Shown here: positions 9,463-17,643 of the stretch, one piece after another
Position numbering within the stretch: position 1 is the first letter of the stretch
How the letters are laid out: each line of letters starts with the position of its first letter
NCBI GenBank assembly: GCA_900290365.1
Contig: OMOE01000109.1
Span: forward strand, 1 to 56,843
Source of the DNA: Syntrophobacter sp. SbD1
Lineage (GTDB): Bacteria > Desulfobacterota > Syntrophobacteria > Syntrophobacterales > Syntrophobacteraceae
Length of the DNA: 56,843 bases
Direction of reading: 5' to 3'
Position numbers and translations under genes: made by a program
The notes under the pieces: model-generated
What the model saw: only the letters and a program-made list of their open reading frames with translations
What the model was told of the DNA's origin: nothing
Database searches by the model: none

Positions 9463-12438
9463 ATGGAAACATCGATTCAGACGCAGATTTTCTATGAAAT
9501 AGCGATATCGATCGGAAACAGCCTCGATCTCGGAAAGATGCTCAAAGAGGCCCTGTCTTGCTACCTTAGAAAGCTAAACTGTTCGGCGGGGATCGTCTTC
9601 GAGATGCAAAAAGGGCCTGATGGCCCCCGGGGCTTTACGCCTGTGTTTTCGAGCCCGCGCAACCCGCGTTTTGACTATCTGGCCGCCCTTGAATGTATCC
9701 CCAAGGATTTAAGCGAAGCCTCTGTTGCAGAGTTTCTGTCTACTTTGCCCGTTTGCGAACATGACGATAAAGGCCGTTTTTCCCACCTGATGGAGCTTCC
9801 GGGATTCGGACTCCTGCTTCTGGTCAGAAGCAGCAAAGATTTCTCTCCCTTAGTGGTCCGGTCGCTCGATCGCCTTAACCGCAAACTGGCAGGCTCCTGC
9901 CTCGCCTGCCAGCAGAACATGAAGATCGAATCAATCAATCAGCAGTTGACTCACGAGGTTTTCGAACGCCAGCAAGTCGAAGGTGAACTGAGAAAAGTGA
10001 TGGGCGAACTCGAACAGCGTGTCGAAGAACGCACCCATGAGCTGAAAGCCTCCAACAAGGCGTTGACGGATGTTAACCGGCAACTCAACGATATTATAGA
10101 ATTTCTCCCTGACGCAACATATGTAGTGGGCAACGACGGCAAGGTTATCGCCTGGAACCGCGCCATTGAAGAGATGACGGGGGTGCCCAAGGAAAATATT
10201 ATAGGCGAAGGCAATTATGCATATGCAGTTCCATTCTGGGGCCAAAAGCAGCCCTGTCTTACGGACCTGCTCGATAAGAGCGAAGAGGACCTTAAAGGCA
10301 GGTTCAACTACATAAAAAAGAAGGGCAATATTTTATTTGCCGAAACATACGCTACATGTCTGAATGGAAACAAGGGAGGGTACGTGCGGCTTACCGCTGC
10401 GCCGCTCTTCGATGCGCGGGGCAGGCGCACGGGCGCTGTAGAATCTATCCGGGATATAACCGAACGCAAACAGGCGCAGGACGAGTTATTCGAATCCCGC
10501 CAGATGCTTCAGTCTGTCCTGGACAATATTCCGGAGAGGGTTTTTTGGAGAGATCGAAACTCGGTCTATATCGGCTGCAATAAAGCTTTCGCACTTGAAC
10601 ACGGCTACAGTGACCCGAGTGAAGTGGCCGGCAAATCCATACATGAGCTAAACCCCTCGGAGAATGTGGAACGCTTCCTGGCCGATGACCTGGAGGTGAT
10701 ACAAACCGGAGTGGCCAAGCTTGATTACGAAGAGCCGCTGACCAGGGTCGACGGCAGCCATGCCTTGATTACCACCAGCAAGGTCCCGATGTTTGACCGT
10801 GAGGGCAGGATAATCGGGTTGCTGGGTACATACGAGGATATCACCGAGCGTCAACGGGCTGCCGAAGAGCGCATGCGCCTGGTGACGGCGATAGAACAAA
10901 GTGCCGATGCAATCATCATTACCGATACAAAGTGGGTCATCGATTACGTAAATCCCGCTTTTTCGGCAATGTCCGGCTATGATGGCACGGAGGCTATCGG
11001 CCGGCACTTGAGTATGCTCAAAAGCGACAAGCAGGATCGTGAATTCTACAGGAATATCAAGGAAACGCTCACCGGAGGACGGGTATGGTCGGGGCGGCTC
11101 ACCAACAAGGGAAAAGACGGCTCATTATACGAAACCGAGGCCTCGGCGTCTCCAGTGCGGAACAAGCCGGGGGCTGTCATCAACTATGTGAGCATCCACC
11201 GGGACATCAGCCGCCAGGTAAAGCTTGAAAGAGATCTACGCCATGCGCAGAAAATGGAGGCCATCGGCACCCTGGCCGGCGGTATCGCACATGATTTCAA
11301 TAACATTTTGGCTGCCATAATCGGCCATACGGAAATGGCCGGATTAAGGCTCCCGCCGGAAGAGCCGGTTCGACACAATCTTGATCAGGTGCTGAAAGCA
11401 AGCGCTCGCGCCTCGGACCTGGTCAAACGAATCCTGGCCTTCAGCCGCCAGACCGAACAAAAACGTCAACCCGTGCCCATCACCTCTGTAGTGAAAGAAG
11501 CCTTGAAACTGTTGCGGCCTTCTCTGCCTGCAACCATCGAGATTCGCAACGAAATTTCATTGGTCCCCGGAGATGGGGCCGTCTTTGCCGACTCGACCGA
11601 AATACACCAGGTGCTGATGAATCTTTGCACTAATGCGGCCCATGCCATGCGAGCCCAGGGCGGCGTTTTGCTCGTGAAATTATCCCATGTCCAGGTACCG
11701 GATGTCGGGTGTGAACTGTCGGAAAACCAGCCGTCTGCGAGGATCTCAGCGGGGTCCGGGAACGGAGGAGCGCCTCAGAGTGCTACGCCTGTTCTGGAAC
11801 CCGGACCTTATGTGCGTCTTGAAGTGAGCGATACGGGCCATGGGATCGAGCCTGCGGTAATGGAAAGAATTTTCGATCCCTATTTCACCACCAAAAAAGT
11901 CGGTGAAGGCACAGGGCTTGGGCTTTCTGTGGTCCAGGGAATAGTCAGAACGTATGGCGGAGCCATAACGGTCCATAGCGAGCCGGATAAGGGAACAACC
12001 TTCGAGGTGCTCCTGCGGGGGATGGAGAATCAGGCCCCGGATCAAGCGGCGACAAGGCAAGCTCTTTGCGCCGGCGCCGAACGAATACTCTTTGTTGACG
12101 ATGAGATGATCCTGGCTGAGTTGGGGAAGGAACTGCTGGAGTCTCTCGGCTACAAGGTCGTTATCAAAACCAACAGCTTCGAAGCCCTGGAGACCTTCAG
12201 GACCGATCCTTTCGGGTTCGATCTTGTAGTCACCGACATGACCATGCCCGGCATGAGGGGTGAGGAACTCGCCAGGGAAATCATCGCTCTTCGGCCGGGA
12301 ATGCCTGTCATCCTGTGCACCGGGTACAGCGAGCTTATCAATGAAAAGCAGGCTCGAGAAATAGGCATCCGCGAGTTCATCATGAAGCCCTGCATGGTCG
12401 CAAACTTCACCGAAACCATCAGGAAAGTGCTTAAATAA
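9463..12438 (+). CDS. Hybrid histidine kinase with PAS domains and C-terminal receiver
   Basis: A 991-residue cytoplasmic signal-transduction kinase, no transmembrane helix seen. Order: N-terminal GAF-like region (~1-150), coiled coil (~155-205, QLTHEVFERQQVEGELRK), PAS (~208-340), PAS/PAC (~345-465), PAS/PAC (~470-590), HisKA with phospho-His610 in GGIAHDFNNIL, HATPase (N-box around LMNLCTNAAHAM, G-boxes DTGHGI and GTGLGLS), and receiver (~873-991) with acidic pair Asp879/Asp880, phospho-acceptor Asp925 in VVTDMTMPG, and a terminal Lys in FIMKP. No output domain, so phosphate must pass to a separate regulator. The coupled upstream FIST-like protein is the probable input partner. Confidence 0.95.
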   Translation: METSIQTQIFYEIAISIGNSLDLGKMLKEALSCYLRKLNCSAGIVFEMQKGPDGPRGFTPVFSSPRNPRFDYLAALECIPKDLSEASVAEFLSTLPVCEHDDKGRFSHLMELPGFGLLLLVRSSKDFSPLVVRSLDRLNRKLAGSCLACQQNMKIESINQQLTHEVFERQQVEGELRKVMGELEQRVEERTHELKASNKALTDVNRQLNDIIEFLPDATYVVGNDGKVIAWNRAIEEMTGVPKENIIGEGNYAYAVPFWGQKQPCLTDLLDKSEEDLKGRFNYIKKKGNILFAETYATCLNGNKGGYVRLTAAPLFDARGRRTGAVESIRDITERKQAQDELFESRQMLQSVLDNIPERVFWRDRNSVYIGCNKAFALEHGYSDPSEVAGKSIHELNPSENVERFLADDLEVIQTGVAKLDYEEPLTRVDGSHALITTSKVPMFDREGRIIGLLGTYEDITERQRAAEERMRLVTAIEQSADAIIITDTKWVIDYVNPAFSAMSGYDGTEAIGRHLSMLKSDKQDREFYRNIKETLTGGRVWSGRLTNKGKDGSLYETEASASPVRNKPGAVINYVSIHRDISRQVKLERDLRHAQKMEAIGTLAGGIAHDFNNILAAIIGHTEMAGLRLPPEEPVRHNLDQVLKASARASDLVKRILAFSRQTEQKRQPVPITSVVKEALKLLRPSLPATIEIRNEISLVPGDGAVFADSTEIHQVLMNLCTNAAHAMRAQGGVLLVKLSHVQVPDVGCELSENQPSARISAGSGNGGAPQSATPVLEPGPYVRLEVSDTGHGIEPAVMERIFDPYFTTKKVGEGTGLGLSVVQGIVRTYGGAITVHSEPDKGTTFEVLLRGMENQAPDQAATRQALCAGAERILFVDDEMILAELGKELLESLGYKVVIKTNSFEALETFRTDPFGFDLVVTDMTMPGMRGEELAREIIALRPGMPVILCTGYSELINEKQAREIGIREFIMKPCMVANFTETIRKVLK

Positions 12439-12485
12439 GAGGCTGAAGCAGAAGAAAGGCTGAGGCTGTTAGGCAGTACCTAAAA

Positions 12486-12533
12486 CCCTTCAGCCTAAAC
12501 CCCTTCAGCCTGGTTTTTCAACCCCTTCAGCCT
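12486..12533. repeat. Three copies of CCCTTCAGCCT
   Basis: Identical 11-mers at 12486-12496, 12501-12511 and 12523-12533, between the kinase stop and the 3' end of the CysRS-like gene, overlapping its stop codon. AGGCTGAAG at about 12440-12448 is the reverse complement of part of the unit, so the transcript could form a hairpin serving as a weak terminator for the kinase. There is no T-run, so that role is uncertain. Confidence 0.75.
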
Positions 12534-13770
12534 AATACAAGACCTGCAGCACCGAGTCCGCTTTCCGAAGTTTCTCTTCGATTACCCGTGTCTGCTCTCT
12601 GCCGATTTTACCGTCTTTGTGCAGGAGGTGCAGCCGTTGAACCGTTTCGAAGATGCCCTCGATAGCCGAAGGTGTGTCAAGATCGTTGTTCATTGCCGTC
12701 TCGAATGAACCTGTGAGCGCTTCGGTCAGGCTTGTTACCGCCTTGTCCCCGGGCTTTGTGGAACTGTTTCCGGGAATTGAAAGGTCTCGCGTCATCGTCC
12801 TCAAACCCTCGAGTTTCGAACCTTCAATGCGGACTGCATCCATGCTCAGGTTGATCTTTCTGCGGTATTGCCTGGTCAGCAGGTAAAAACGGATTTGCTC
12901 CCAGGAAAATCCGTGTTCGATGAGATTATCGGGGTAAATTATATTGCCAAGGCTTTTCGACATCTTTTTCCCGCCGGTCAGAACATGCTCTCCATGCATC
13001 CAATAGCGCGACAACTCGCGGCCGGAAACCGATTCCATGACTGCTATATTATAGTCGTGATGCCGGTAGAGGTTGTCTATTCCTCCGCAGAATATGTCCA
13101 GTGAATAGCCCAGGCTTTCGGATATCATGGCAGGGTCCTGAATGTTCCAGGATGGCCTCCCCCTGCCTATTTCCGCGTCCCAGCAAACCTTATCCCCTTC
13201 CTTGCACCCGTGCCACAAAATGAAATCGCCGAGGTTCCATCTCTTTCCGGGGTAGGTGTCCCGCTTGAATCGCCTCCTGGTTTTCGGCCACTTGCTCATG
13301 TCCAGTCGAAACAGTTTGCCGAAACCCTTGAATTTGAGAGGATCAAAAAAGATATCGCCGTTGTGACGGTAAGCATAACCCTTCTCGATCAGCTTTCGAA
13401 TCAGGTAAACAGCCTGTTCGATGCTTGTTGACGAACGCGGAATCCGCTCAGGCAATTTTATCCTCAACCGCCCGGCTTCCTCAAAAAAGTGCATGGCTAT
13501 GCCCTCGGTAAGTTCTCCCACCGGCAGGCCGCGCTCTTTCGCTTCATCGATAGCCTTATCTTCTAAGTCCGTTAAGTTTATGACACGTTTTACTTCATAG
13601 CCCAGATATCCCAGGTATCTTTGAAGGACATCTTCCCAAATGAACGTGCGGTAATTTCCGATGTGCGGCCGGCTGTAAATCGAGGGCCCGCATGTAAACA
13701 TCTTTACTGTGCTGTCCGCCGGCCGAAAGGACTCTTTTTGGCGTGTCATTGTATTGAAAAGCTGGAGCAT
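12532..13770 (-). CDS. Cysteinyl-tRNA synthetase paralog with altered zinc site
   Basis: A 412-residue class I synthetase-fold protein resembling CysS from end to end. The HIGH-type motif (PHIGNYRTF), the WMHGEHV strand and the KMSKSLGN loop are intact, so ATP binding is likely kept. Against E. coli CysRS (zinc ligands Cys28, Cys209, His234, Glu238), Cys27 and the first His of RHHDYN remain, but the GWHIECSAM segment reads SWNIQDPAM (Cys209 to Asp) and HHENE reads HHDYN (Glu238 to Asn); IHGGG reads IFCGG. The protein also lacks about 50 C-terminal residues. Thiol-selective cysteine activation should be impaired, so it is probably not the housekeeping CysS. Whether it uses another amino acid or another acceptor is unknown. 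Confidence 0.85.
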   Translation of the reverse strand: MLQLFNTMTRQKESFRPADSTVKMFTCGPSIYSRPHIGNYRTFIWEDVLQRYLGYLGYEVKRVINLTDLEDKAIDEAKERGLPVGELTEGIAMHFFEEAGRLRIKLPERIPRSSTSIEQAVYLIRKLIEKGYAYRHNGDIFFDPLKFKGFGKLFRLDMSKWPKTRRRFKRDTYPGKRWNLGDFILWHGCKEGDKVCWDAEIGRGRPSWNIQDPAMISESLGYSLDIFCGGIDNLYRHHDYNIAVMESVSGRELSRYWMHGEHVLTGGKKMSKSLGNIIYPDNLIEHGFSWEQIRFYLLTRQYRRKINLSMDAVRIEGSKLEGLRTMTRDLSIPGNSSTKPGDKAVTSLTEALTGSFETAMNNDLDTPSAIEGIFETVQRLHLLHKDGKIGREQTRVIEEKLRKADSVLQVLY

Positions 13771-13821
13771 CGGTGCAAATCCCGTCCTGAATTCTGTTCA
13801 CCATTGACCAATTACCGATCA

Positions 13822-14232
13822 CTATTGACTGTTCACCAACTTCTTTATAAGCACCTTCCGAACTCTGCGTCCATCCATGTCTACTATCTCAAAGCTGTAG
13901 CCGCAGCACTCGAAGAGGTCCCCAACAGCCGGGATCCTCCTGAGGTGAGCCATCGCAAATCCGCCCAGCGTCTGAAAGCGTCTCGAACGCTCACCGGGAA
14001 GCTTGCGAATGTGTAAATTCGCTTTCAATTCGTCAATAGGCAGCATTCCTGCCACCAGCCATGCGCCCTCCTCCTGCTCTACGATCTGGGGCTCCTCAGG
14101 CTCTCCTGCCGAGGCAATGTCGCCGACTATAGCCTCCAGGATATCCGTCATGGTTACAATGCCTTCTACCGTCCCATATTCGTCCACTACCAGGGCCATT
14201 TGCAAGCCCGATCTTTTGAAGCTCTCCAGCAC
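13822..14232 (-). pseudogene. C-terminal part (CBS + CorC/HlyC domain) of a DUF21/CBS membrane protein
   Basis: 136 codons in the same frame as the upstream gene part and separated from it by a single TGA at 14236-14238. It contains the second CBS domain (GLQMALVVDEYGTVEGIVTM, with DILEAIVGDI) and the C-terminal transporter-associated CorC/HlyC domain (LPIDELK, RFQTLGGFAMAHL). Joined to the upstream part it makes a normal ~433-residue family member. Separate translation from GTG 14232 just after the stop is possible, but the fragment would lose the first CBS motif and the membrane domain. The stop codon overlaps a stretch of GTTCACC/ATTGAC word repeats (about 13795-13837). Confidence 0.75.
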
Positions 14233-14235
14233 TTT

Positions 14236-15123
14236 TCAGGCGTGGGCGCTTTCATGGACATAGAGAGGCTTGTGCATCGACTCCCTCAGGTCCAGAGGTT
14301 TGCCGCCCAGACAACGTACCGCAATGTCTCTAACATGAACGATCCCCTGTATATTTCCCGGCTTCTGGCCGACGGGGAACCTGGAGTAAGGGCTCTTGGC
14401 AATTTTCCGTCTCATCTTGTCCGGAGATTCGTTTACGTCAAGCCATACAACATTTTTACGCGGAGTCATCATCACCCCGACACGACGGTCTCCTAACCGG
14501 AAAACTCTTTCCACCATCTCCCGCTCGGCTTCATGAAAGATCCCGGCAACCGTGGCCTGGGCAATCAGCATACGGATTTCTTCCTCCGTTACAGGCGCCT
14601 GCTTCATCTGCCCAAACCTGAACAAACGAAGCGCAAAATCGGTCGAAACGCTTAGCACGTGAATAATGGGTGAAGCTATGGTGGAGATTCTTGCCATCGG
14701 TCTTGCAACAGCCGAAGCAATTTTCTCTGGAGCGTATACTGCAATCCGCTTGGGGATAAGCTCGGCCAGGAGCGATAAGTAGGCAATTATGCCTATAACC
14801 AGCACCAGCGCAAGCGATTCGCTATACTTTCCGATATAGGGCAAAGATGACAGAGGTCGAGCAAGCCGTCCGGCAAGAGCCGCACCCCCGAAGGCCCCGC
14901 TCAAAACACCAATAATCGTAATTCCGATCTGTACGGTCGCCAGGAAGCGATGAGGGTTCCCGGCCAGATCCAGGGCAGCGCCCGCCTTAGAATCGCCTTC
15001 CTCTGCGCGGCTCTGCAGCCGCGTTTTGCTCGACGAAATCACCGCCAGTTCCGACATTGCAAGAAAGCCGTTCATTAAAATGAGCAGCAGGACAACGATT
15101 ACATACACGATACCCCAAAACAT
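14236..15123 (-). CDS. DUF21/CNNM-CorC family membrane protein, N-terminal part (in-frame TGA)
   Basis: 295 residues: an N-terminal DUF21 membrane domain with about four helices (residues ~1-25, ~62-90, ~103-125, ~142-165), then the first CBS domain (VMMTPRKNVVWLDV...YSRFPV). Family members are predicted Mg/Co efflux or haemolysin-like (YhdP/TerC-type) proteins. The reading frame meets TGA at 14236-14238 after ESAHA and continues without any shift into the second CBS domain. I see no stable hairpin resembling a bacterial SECIS directly downstream, so a nonsense mutation or base error is likelier than selenocysteine. Confidence 0.85.
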   Translation of the reverse strand: MFWGIVYVIVVLLLILMNGFLAMSELAVISSSKTRLQSRAEEGDSKAGAALDLAGNPHRFLATVQIGITIIGVLSGAFGGAALAGRLARPLSSLPYIGKYSESLALVLVIGIIAYLSLLAELIPKRIAVYAPEKIASAVARPMARISTIASPIIHVLSVSTDFALRLFRFGQMKQAPVTEEEIRMLIAQATVAGIFHEAEREMVERVFRLGDRRVGVMMTPRKNVVWLDVNESPDKMRRKIAKSPYSRFPVGQKPGNIQGIVHVRDIAVRCLGGKPLDLRESMHKPLYVHESAHA

Positions 15124-15249
15124 CTCCCTGTTCTCCGGTACGCTTCCTGAGAGGTGAATGGCAGAATATTTTCAGACGATCAACGTATACAACACCCTAT
15201 GATATATGTTTCCGTCATCGATGTCTTCGCGCAATTCATCAATGGCGAA

Positions 15250-15277
15250 GAGTTTTGAGTTTCGAGTTTTGAGTTTT
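15250..15277. repeat. Two tandem copies of GAGTTTTGAGTTT(C/T)
   Basis: Units 15250-15263 and 15264-15277 differ only in the final base. A related reverse-complement word, AACTCA(A/C), is repeated four times at 53804-53831. Confidence 0.8.
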
Positions 15278-15287
15278 CAGAGAATAA

Positions 15288-15338
15288 CGCCGCCGTGGAA
15301 GGCGGCGCTACCGGTGGATACACGGGCGTATCCACCGG
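15288..15338. repeat. Pair of adjacent perfect hairpins
   Basis: First hairpin: CGCCGCC (15288-15294) and GGCGGCG (15301-15307), loop 6 nt. Second: CCGGTGGATAC (15311-15321) and GTATCCACCGG (15328-15338), loop 6 nt, 11 perfect pairs. No T-run follows either, so these are not ordinary terminators; they look like a REP-type intergenic element. Confidence 0.8.
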
Positions 15339-15418
15339 CAGGCTCGATGGAGGGCACACGGCGGCGCCGTGTGAAATTTCAGCTTATTGGCCTTCATATA
15401 ATTTGTCGGATTCGTTTC

Positions 15419-15458
15419 GCCGCCGCCGAAGGTTTGAGTTGCGAACTCGGCCGGCGGT
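15419..15458. repeat. 40-bp palindromic dispersed repeat, copy 1
   Basis: Matches copy 2 at 17480-17519 at 37 of 40 positions, same orientation. Arms GCCGCCG/CGGCGGT enclose an inner GAGTT-GCG-AACTC hairpin. It lies 9 bp beyond the stop codon of the HPF/cold-shock gene. Confidence 0.88.
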
Positions 15459-15467
15459 TCCACCGCC

Positions 15468-15998
15468 TCACGCCACAGCCACAGAACTGGCCTGCGCTCC
15501 CTTGTCGCCTGTTTCCTCCACAAAGGTCACCGCCGTCCCGACGCTTATTGCTCCGAATTTGCCGTCCAGCACGGCGTTTTCATGAAAGTAAACCTCACGG
15601 CCCTCAGGTGTTACCAGAAACCCGTATCCCTCGTCGGGAAATATGGTGATAACTCTTGCCACAGGCTTTTCAAAGTGAGTCTTAACCTCGCCTCTTTGTT
15701 TTTCCCTATACTCCCTCAAACGCCGTTGTGCGGTTTCGAACGAATTGACTATCGCCACATGGATGTCTTCATCAGGTTCTCTTTTCACAATCAGTTCGCC
15801 ACCGGGAACTGTTATGTCGATCCTGACGTTATACATCATTCCGTTACGCTGGCTGCGGTGGGGCATGTCCACTTTTACCCGGCAACCGATGATCTGGTCG
15901 TAGAGCCTGTCGAGTTTTAAAGCTTTCTCGCGGATAAGCCCTTCGGTTTCATCACTGATGTGCACGTCGCGTGCACTGATTTCCAGCGGTACTTTCAT
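15468..15998 (-). CDS. HPF/RaiA ribosome-associated domain fused to a cold-shock domain
   Basis: A 176-residue protein. Residues ~1-100 are a hibernation-factor-like (HPF/RaiA/sigma-54-modulation) domain, with VPLEISARDVHISD and a DEDIHVAIVNSFETAQRRL helix, expected to sit in the decoding region of the 30S subunit. Residues ~110-176 form a cold-shock OB fold with the RNP-like strands EGYGFLVT and VYFHENAV, which bind single-stranded RNA or DNA. GAGGGGAGAA precedes the ATG at 15998. The combination suggests a ribosome-linked RNA-binding stress protein; the fusion occurs in other Desulfobacterota as far as I recall. Function of the joined protein is inferred. Confidence 0.88.
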   Translation of the reverse strand: MKVPLEISARDVHISDETEGLIREKALKLDRLYDQIIGCRVKVDMPHRSQRNGMMYNVRIDITVPGGELIVKREPDEDIHVAIVNSFETAQRRLREYREKQRGEVKTHFEKPVARVITIFPDEGYGFLVTPEGREVYFHENAVLDGKFGAISVGTAVTFVEETGDKGAQASSVAVA

Positions 15999-16111
15999 TG
16001 AGTTCTCCCCTCATTGTTATTATGAGTCAATCGGTGTAGGTTACGAGCGGCTAATCGTAATATAAGCCTTCTCCCAACCGCTTGCTTGTCCGGCGCCAAA
16101 GCGCAGCGGGA

Positions 16112-17335
16112 TTATTCCTTTAGCTTCGTGGCGATCCGGCTCTTTGATTCGAGCGTTCTGTGTACAGGACACCGGTTGGCGATCTCGAGCATCCTCTGCC
16201 GTGTAGGCTCGTCAAGGTCCCCATGCAGCTCAATTTCCCTTTCTATGTAATCTATCTTGCTCTTCGGATCTTCGCAATCCTGACAGTCTTCCGCATGTAT
16301 TTTTTGGTGCCTGAGTCTTACCGTGATGGCTTCCACAGGCACTTTTTTGTGGTCCGCGTACAATCTGAGAGTCATCCCCGTACATGCGCCAAGGGCCGAT
16401 ACCAGAAGATCGTATGGCGTCGGCCCGCTGTTTGCCCCGCCCATCGGTATCGGTTCATCGGCAACAAGGCTGTGCCCGTTGGCATTGATCTCGGTTCGGA
16501 AGCCGGTATTGCCCGTACGGGCTATTATGCGGTTATCGGACAATTGCGGCTGAATATATTTTCTCTCTGAAATCTTGAGGTATTTCGATACCCAGGCGGC
16601 AAGCACCGAGCCCACGTAGAGAGAATCTTCGCGGTTGGAGAGCAGGTGATCGGCTTTGTCCAGAGAAATGAAACTCTTCGGATGCCGCGCCGCCGTGAAG
16701 ATCCTGGCAGCCTGATTAATCGATACAACCTTGTCTAAAGGAGAATGGAAGATCAACAGGGGCTTTCTAAGAGCGCGAATCGCGTCTTCCATGTTTTCCT
16801 TCCTGAGGTCGTCCAGAAACTGTTTCTTTATCTTGAAGGTCCTGCCGGAAATATTGATTGTCGTCTGGCCGTCTCTTTCAAAGCCCTCAAGCAGCGGGCC
16901 TTCAATGAAACGAAACAGACCCGTGAGTTCGGTGGGTGCGGCAATGGTCGAAACCGCTTCTGCGGAAGTAATCCTTCGAGCCGCCTGAATCACTGCGGCC
17001 CCGCCAAGCGAATGACCTATGAGAAGCCTGGGCGCCTCGTAGGCTTTTGTGAGAAAATCGGCTGCCGCAACGAGGTCCGTAACGTTGGTCGAAAAATTTG
17101 TTTCCGAAAAATCTCCCTCACTTTCGCCCAGCCCGGTAAAATCGAACCTCAGGACCGCGATTCCATGCATCGCCAACGCCCGATTGATATTTACGACGGC
17201 ATTGAAATTCTTGGTGCAGGTGAAACAGTGGGCAAACAGGGCGAAAGCGGCAGGTTTCTCATCGAGCGGCAGGTCCAGGCGGGCGGAGAGTCGTTTTCCA
17301 TCAGGGTTCTTAAAAGAGAGCTTTTGAAATTGCAT
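16112..17335 (-). CDS. Bifunctional alpha/beta hydrolase - OsmC family protein
   Basis: 407 residues from ATG 17335 (MQFQKLSF); an in-frame start at 17398 would add 21 residues that do not fit the family. N-terminal ~250 residues are an alpha/beta hydrolase: FAHCFTCTKNF oxyanion region, nucleophile elbow GHSLGG, acid in SPLDKVV and the catalytic His in DKADHLL. The C-terminal ~150 residues are OsmC-like, with LLVSALGACTGMTLRLYA containing one peroxidatic Cys and RCPVHRTLES the second. OsmC domains reduce organic hydroperoxides; the hydrolase may release the substrate from an ester. This fusion is a known family of unknown physiological substrate. Confidence 0.92.
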   Translation of the reverse strand: MQFQKLSFKNPDGKRLSARLDLPLDEKPAAFALFAHCFTCTKNFNAVVNINRALAMHGIAVLRFDFTGLGESEGDFSETNFSTNVTDLVAAADFLTKAYEAPRLLIGHSLGGAAVIQAARRITSAEAVSTIAAPTELTGLFRFIEGPLLEGFERDGQTTINISGRTFKIKKQFLDDLRKENMEDAIRALRKPLLIFHSPLDKVVSINQAARIFTAARHPKSFISLDKADHLLSNREDSLYVGSVLAAWVSKYLKISERKYIQPQLSDNRIIARTGNTGFRTEINANGHSLVADEPIPMGGANSGPTPYDLLVSALGACTGMTLRLYADHKKVPVEAITVRLRHQKIHAEDCQDCEDPKSKIDYIEREIELHGDLDEPTRQRMLEIANRCPVHRTLESKSRIATKLKE

Positions 17336-17643
17336 GGTTATCCACAGCCCCCTTGCGGAAATTTGCCGATAAAACCTCAAACGCTCCAGTGTCTTCAACC
17401 CATTCGGGTTTGACTTTAATCATTTTACGGTATTCCGCAATCCGAAGAAACCTCGGCGGTTTGCAGGGGGATTTTTCTTGCCGCCGCCGGAGGTTTGAGT
17501 GGCAAACTCGGCCGGCGGTCCCAACGCCCGGGGACAAAATCGCTTGCGTGAAGGCAAGGATTTAACTAGAATAACACGCTTACGTCTATAGGCTGTTTCG
17601 AAGCATCGGGAGGCATGGAATAAACAAAAGGAGGAAGCCCGGA
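17336..17643. other. Divergent intergenic region between hydrolase-OsmC and cytochrome genes
   Basis: 308 bp that should carry both promoters. It contains palindromic repeat copy 2 (17480-17519) and a small CTTGC-GTGAAG-GCAAG hairpin at about 17541-17556. I find no consensus -35/-10 pair. AGGAGG near 17629 is the cytochrome ribosome-binding site. Confidence 0.6.
17480..17519. repeat. 40-bp palindromic dispersed repeat, copy 2
   Basis: Three mismatches to copy 1 (15419-15458); arms GCCGCCG/CGGCGGT around GAGT-GGCAA-ACTC. The mismatches in the inner stem weaken the internal hairpin but keep the outer arms. Confidence 0.88.

Larger units (their letters stand above)
15124..15467. other. Repeat-rich intergenic region between two minus-strand genes
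   Basis: 344 bp without a supported gene. It holds a 14-bp tandem duplication, two strong hairpins in a row and one copy of a 40-bp palindromic repeat, each listed separately. The putative promoter of the DUF21/CBS gene must lie to its left-reading side, but I see no convincing -35/-10 pair. Confidence 0.7.

Noticed and set aside
14236..14238. Selenocysteine reading of TGA in the CBS gene
   Set aside because: No convincing stem-loop in the 40 nt after the codon, and this protein family has no known selenoprotein members.
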